From the NCBI GenBank assembly GCA_030460725.1, contig JAKECL010000043.1, positions 1 through 9,061 of the forward strand: DNA of 9,061 nucleotides, given 5' to 3'. Below the pieces are notes generated by a model, which was not told the DNA's origin, did no database searches, and saw only the letters and a program-made list of their open reading frames with translations. The DNA comes from Propionibacterium sp. Lineage in GTDB: Bacteria; Actinomycetota; Actinomycetes; Actinomycetales; Actinomycetaceae. Made by a program: the position numbers and the translations under genes. This document shows positions 6,209-9,061 of the stretch, piece by piece. Numbering within the stretch: the first letter of the stretch is position 1; each line of letters begins with the position of its first letter.

Positions 6209-9061
6209 GCCGTGCGACCCGCCTGTCGAGCCGCCACTCGAGGCACCAGCGCCGTTGTCACCGGGGACAGGACGGTCTGCCACCGTCAGGTCCGCAGTGG
6301 CCTTGAGGCCCGACACCTGACCGACGGCGATCACCGCATGGTCTCCGACGACGGCCTCCTGCGGGATCGTCACGGTGAGCGCGAAGCTGCCAGTGGCGTC
6401 AGCCGTCACCGTGGCGAGCTGGATCGGGTCGGAGCCCAGGGAGATCCGGACGGACTCCCCGGCAGTGAATCCCGTTCCGGTGACGCCCAGGGTCTCCCCA
6501 CGCATCCGGGAGGAGTGGGAGAGCTGGATGCTCGCCTCTCCGACCGGGGCGCTGGTGACGGAGACCTCCACCGACTCCGAGGTGGATCCCGCGAAGGCCT
6601 GCGGGTTGTCCGGCACGAACTCCGCGCTCAGGACGTGGACGCCGGAGGTGGCAAGACGCAGGTCCACCGTCGCCACACCCCCCGAGACCACGCCGGACCC
6701 GAGTTCAGTGTCGCCCTCGTACACGCGCACCGTCCCCGTGGCAGTGTCCGGGGAGAGGGTCGCGGTCAGCCGGAAGGGCTGGTTGACCATGACCTCGGAG
6801 GCCGAGGCCGCCAACTGGGTCCGCGTGGCGACCGGGTCCACATCGGGCTCGGACACGGTGACCCGCGCCTGCGCCTCGACCTTGGAGACGTCTCCGAGCG
6901 CGGTGATCACCTGGACTCCCGGTGTGGCGTCCGTCGGCACCTGGAGGCTGGTGGAGAAGGCTCCGGCCTCGTCGGCGGTGGCCGTGGTGGAGCTGCCGGC
7001 GAAGGAGAGCACCACGGACTCGCCGGGGGCGAATCCTGTGCCACCGACCTGGACCTGCGCGCCGGGGGCGACGGCCCCGTCGGGCACCGTCAGCACGGGA
7101 TCGTAGGTGGCGGCCCCGTCACGGACGGTGACCTGCAGCTGGGTGGATGCGGACCTCACGCCGTCGTCGACGCTCACCCGCACGGTGTGGGTGCCCGCTG
7201 CGGCGTAGGTGTGGGTTCCCTCCACCCTGCCGTCGGTGACCGTGGCATCGACGAGGGCGGACCCGTCGCCCCAGTTCACGGTCGCTGTGAGCGCCGCCCC
7301 GGGCCTGCCACCCGTGACGGTGGCCAGTACGGCGGAGAGCTTGGAGCCGGCCTCGACGCCCAGGTCCTCAGACGGTGCGAGCGCGAGGGCTTCGGTCGCT
7401 GAGCGCACTCCGTCGGAGGCGATGGCGAAGAGGTGGATCCGTCCGTCCTCCTTCAACGTTCCCTTCTCCTGGGGCAGGGTGAGGGTGGCGACCGTCTTCA
7501 CGGTTCCCTCCGCGTCCTTGGCCAGTTCGACAGGAGCGGTGGCAAAGACTGCCGACCGCTTCGGGTTCCCGGCCTCAGGGCTGGTCCCGATCATGCGTCC
7601 GTTCGACACCGCCACGACGGAGTTGCCGAAGGCCGGGTTGCCGGCCTTGCCCACCCAGTCGCCGAACTGCAGCGGAATCTCCTGGGTGCTCCCGTCGGTG
7701 AAGGTGAGGACGCCCTTGAGATCCTTGTCCGACTCCGTCGCCGCTCCCACCAGGGAGATCATGGTGGCACCGGCACCGAGGTCGAGGGAGATCGTCTGTC
7801 CCTCCCCGGTGGCATTGTCGGGCTGTCCCGGCTCCACCAGGGGAAGGTCATAGGTCAGGCCGCTGGTGCCCAGGGGCAGCGTCTTTCCCGCCACGAAACC
7901 AGCCGACTCCAGGTCCGCGCGCTTGTAGCCCGAGCCCTGTCCGTCGCAACTTGCGCCGTTGTGGGAGTCGGCGATGCAGGTGTTCGTGAAGGAGCCCTGC
8001 AGCGAGGCATCCCGTGAGACCGTCACCTGCGTGGTGACCGAAGCAGCAGAGCCTTCGGAGTCGGTGGCGCTCACGGTGACGGTGTAGGTGCCCACCTTGT
8101 CATAGGTGTGCGGTGCGCTCACCGACCATCCTCCCAGCCCGTTGGCCGTGAGGGTCGCGGCGACAGGATCGCCTCCGTCACCGGGGGAGACCAGGACGGT
8201 GTAGGCCGAAGCGTCTGCGGCAGGTCCCGTGAGGGTGGCGAGGTTCCCGGAGAACTCCTGACCGACCTTGGCCTGCTGCTCGGAGGCAGCGCTGAGAGAC
8301 ACGGAGTCCGCAGCGGATGCCTTCGCGAAGAGCTCGACCTCCGCCAGTCCCAGGGTGGTCCCCGGCGCGGACCTCACCGAGAGACGGTAGCTGGAGTACG
8401 CGGCACCGTCCCCGGACACGGTGAAGGGCCGCACCTGGGTCCCGAAGGGGAAGGTCTGCCCCTCCCGGGTGTCCAGGGTCGTCCAGGTCGTCCCGTCCAG
8501 GGAGCCCTCCAGGGTCCACGAGGTCGGAGCGGCGGCTCCCGGGTCCGTGGTGGAGGTGAGTGTGTACTGGTGGACGGAGACGGGGCCGGCGCCCGAGGTC
8601 CAGGTGAGCTCGGTGGAGTCCGATCCGAAGATGACGGAGGATGTCATGTTGTCGTCGGTGAGCCGGGCGACGGGAGTGGCATCCTTCGCGGTCAGTGTGC
8701 CCAGACCCGGCTTGGTCGCATCGACCATGGTCTCGGGAACCTTGAGTTCCTCGCTCATGTCCTTGGCACCCCAGGTGGAGGGCTCATCACTCATGGTGAA
8801 GGTGAGTGTGCCACCGTCCCGGACCAGGGAGCCGTCAAAGGTCGTCTCCGTGATCGCCTTGCCGTTCGCACTGACACCGGCGACATAGGTCTTGCCCTGC
8901 GAGGCTCCCTCGGCGGTGACCACCAGGTCCTTGCCACCCATGTGCACGGTCGCGGAGTCGAACATCGGGGATCCGATCGTGTAGTCCCCCGAACCGACCT
9001 TCAACGGGTAGAAGCCGAGTGCGGAGTAGATGAACCACGCGGACATCTCGCCGTTGTCCTC
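6068..9061 (-). CDS. GH92-type alpha-mannosidase, wall-anchored, 3' part (5' end outside window)
   Basis: This is the C-terminal 997 residues of a secreted glycoside hydrolase; the frame is open through the window edge, so most of the catalytic domain is missing. The first visible residues, EDNGEMSAWF followed by YSALGFYP, match the hallmark C-terminal motif of family GH92 exo-acting alpha-mannosidases, and the domain ends near residue 100 with GGTLTFTMSDEPSTWG. Then come a discoidin (F5/8 type C)-like domain (about 125-247), a PKD-like domain (255-348), a galactose-binding-like domain (350-550) with Cys362 and Cys372 perhaps disulfide-bonded, a second PKD-like domain with NWGDG (555-647), and stalk domains: two related repeats with GFxxGESV (653-737 and 843-927) around an Ig-like domain (740-837). 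A Gly/Ser linker precedes LAVTG (952-956), a membrane helix and RRRR. Family members trim mannose from N-glycans or fungal mannan; the linkage cut here cannot be read from the visible part. The first ATG in view (9046) is internal, not a start. Confidence 0.92.
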   Translation of the reverse strand, partial: EDNGEMSAWFIYSALGFYPLKVGSGDYTIGSPMFDSATVHMGGKDLVVTAEGASQGKTYVAGVSANGKAITETTFDGSLVRDGGTLTFTMSDEPSTWGAKDMSEELKVPETMVDATKPGLGTLTAKDATPVARLTDDNMTSSVIFGSDSTELTWTSGAGPVSVHQYTLTSTTDPGAAAPTSWTLEGSLDGTTWTTLDTREGQTFPFGTQVRPFTVSGDGAAYSSYRLSVRSAPGTTLGLAEVELFAKASAADSVSLSAASEQQAKVGQEFSGNLATLTGPAADASAYTVLVSPGDGGDPVAATLTANGLGGWSVSAPHTYDKVGTYTVTVSATDSEGSAASVTTQVTVSRDASLQGSFTNTCIADSHNGASCDGQGSGYKRADLESAGFVAGKTLPLGTSGLTYDLPLVEPGQPDNATGEGQTISLDLGAGATMISLVGAATESDKDLKGVLTFTDGSTQEIPLQFGDWVGKAGNPAFGNSVVAVSNGRMIGTSPEAGNPKRSAVFATAPVELAKDAEGTVKTVATLTLPQEKGTLKEDGRIHLFAIASDGVRSATEALALAPSEDLGVEAGSKLSAVLATVTGGRPGAALTATVNWGDGSALVDATVTDGRVEGTHTYAAAGTHTVRVSVDDGVRSASTQLQVTVRDGAATYDPVLTVPDGAVAPGAQVQVGGTGFAPGESVVLSFAGSSTTATADEAGAFSTSLQVPTDATPGVQVITALGDVSKVEAQARVTVSEPDVDPVATRTQLAASASEVMVNQPFRLTATLSPDTATGTVRVYEGDTELGSGVVSGGVATVDLRLATSGVHVLSAEFVPDNPQAFAGSTSESVEVSVTSAPVGEASIQLSHSSRMRGETLGVTGTGFTAGESVRISLGSDPIQLATVTADATGSFALTVTIPQEAVVGDHAVIAVGQVSGLKATADLTVADRPVPGDNGAGASSGGSTGGSHGLAVTGATGVGVLALVAASLFCGGLALKVRRRRHLGATATEGGVSGE

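Noticed and set aside
6002..7402. Plus-strand open frame of 466 codons antisense to the GH92 gene
   Set aside because: It begins inside the terminator-like hairpin and runs opposite the wall-anchored protein. Low-complexity Gly/Arg/His content marks it as a shadow.

Overview
The window is GC-rich. All six genes lie on the minus strand, all end in TGA, and they are packed with overlapping start and stop codons. An actinobacterium is the best fit. A LAVTG-type cell-wall sorting signal on a large surface glycosidase points to a host- or glycan-associated member, perhaps Actinomycetaceae, but the family is inferred from general character and not proven by any marker gene.

In the direction of transcription (high to low coordinates) there are three blocks. 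(1) 9061-6068 is the 3' part of a very large, secreted, wall-anchored GH92-type alpha-mannosidase. Only the last few residues of the catalytic domain's hallmark motif and its C-terminal end are inside the window. They are followed by a discoidin-like domain, two PKD-like domains, a galactose-binding-like domain, three Ig-like or stalk domains, LAVTG, a membrane helix and an arginine-rich tail. A strong hairpin at 6009-6052 probably ends this transcript. (2) 5939-4372 is a two-gene two-component operon: a short, single-helix histidine kinase with no recognisable sensor domain, overlapped by 4 bp (ATGA) with an OmpR/PhoB-type response regulator. A second hairpin (4308-4333) follows it. (3) 4066-46 is a complete binding-protein-dependent ABC importer: a lipoprotein solute-binding protein, a fused two-domain permease and an ATPase of the FbpABC/AfuABC (iron(III)/phospho-sugar/phosphonate-like) class, with ATGA and TGATG overlaps that imply translational coupling.

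The 305-bp gap ahead of the importer (4067-4371) holds no gene but is unusually rich in short direct and inverted repeats. It includes three separate tandem direct repeats with periods of 10, 12 and 14 bp, and is the natural place for an operator of the neighbouring response regulator. A working model, which is inference only, is that the kinase/regulator pair controls the importer and that the surface mannosidase supplies or liberates a related substrate. The solute-binding protein lacks the paired tyrosines of classical ferric-binding proteins, so iron should not be assumed as the cargo.

I saw no RNA gene, insertion sequence, CRISPR array or phage feature, and no defence-type system. The long plus-strand open frames are antisense shadows of the minus-strand genes.
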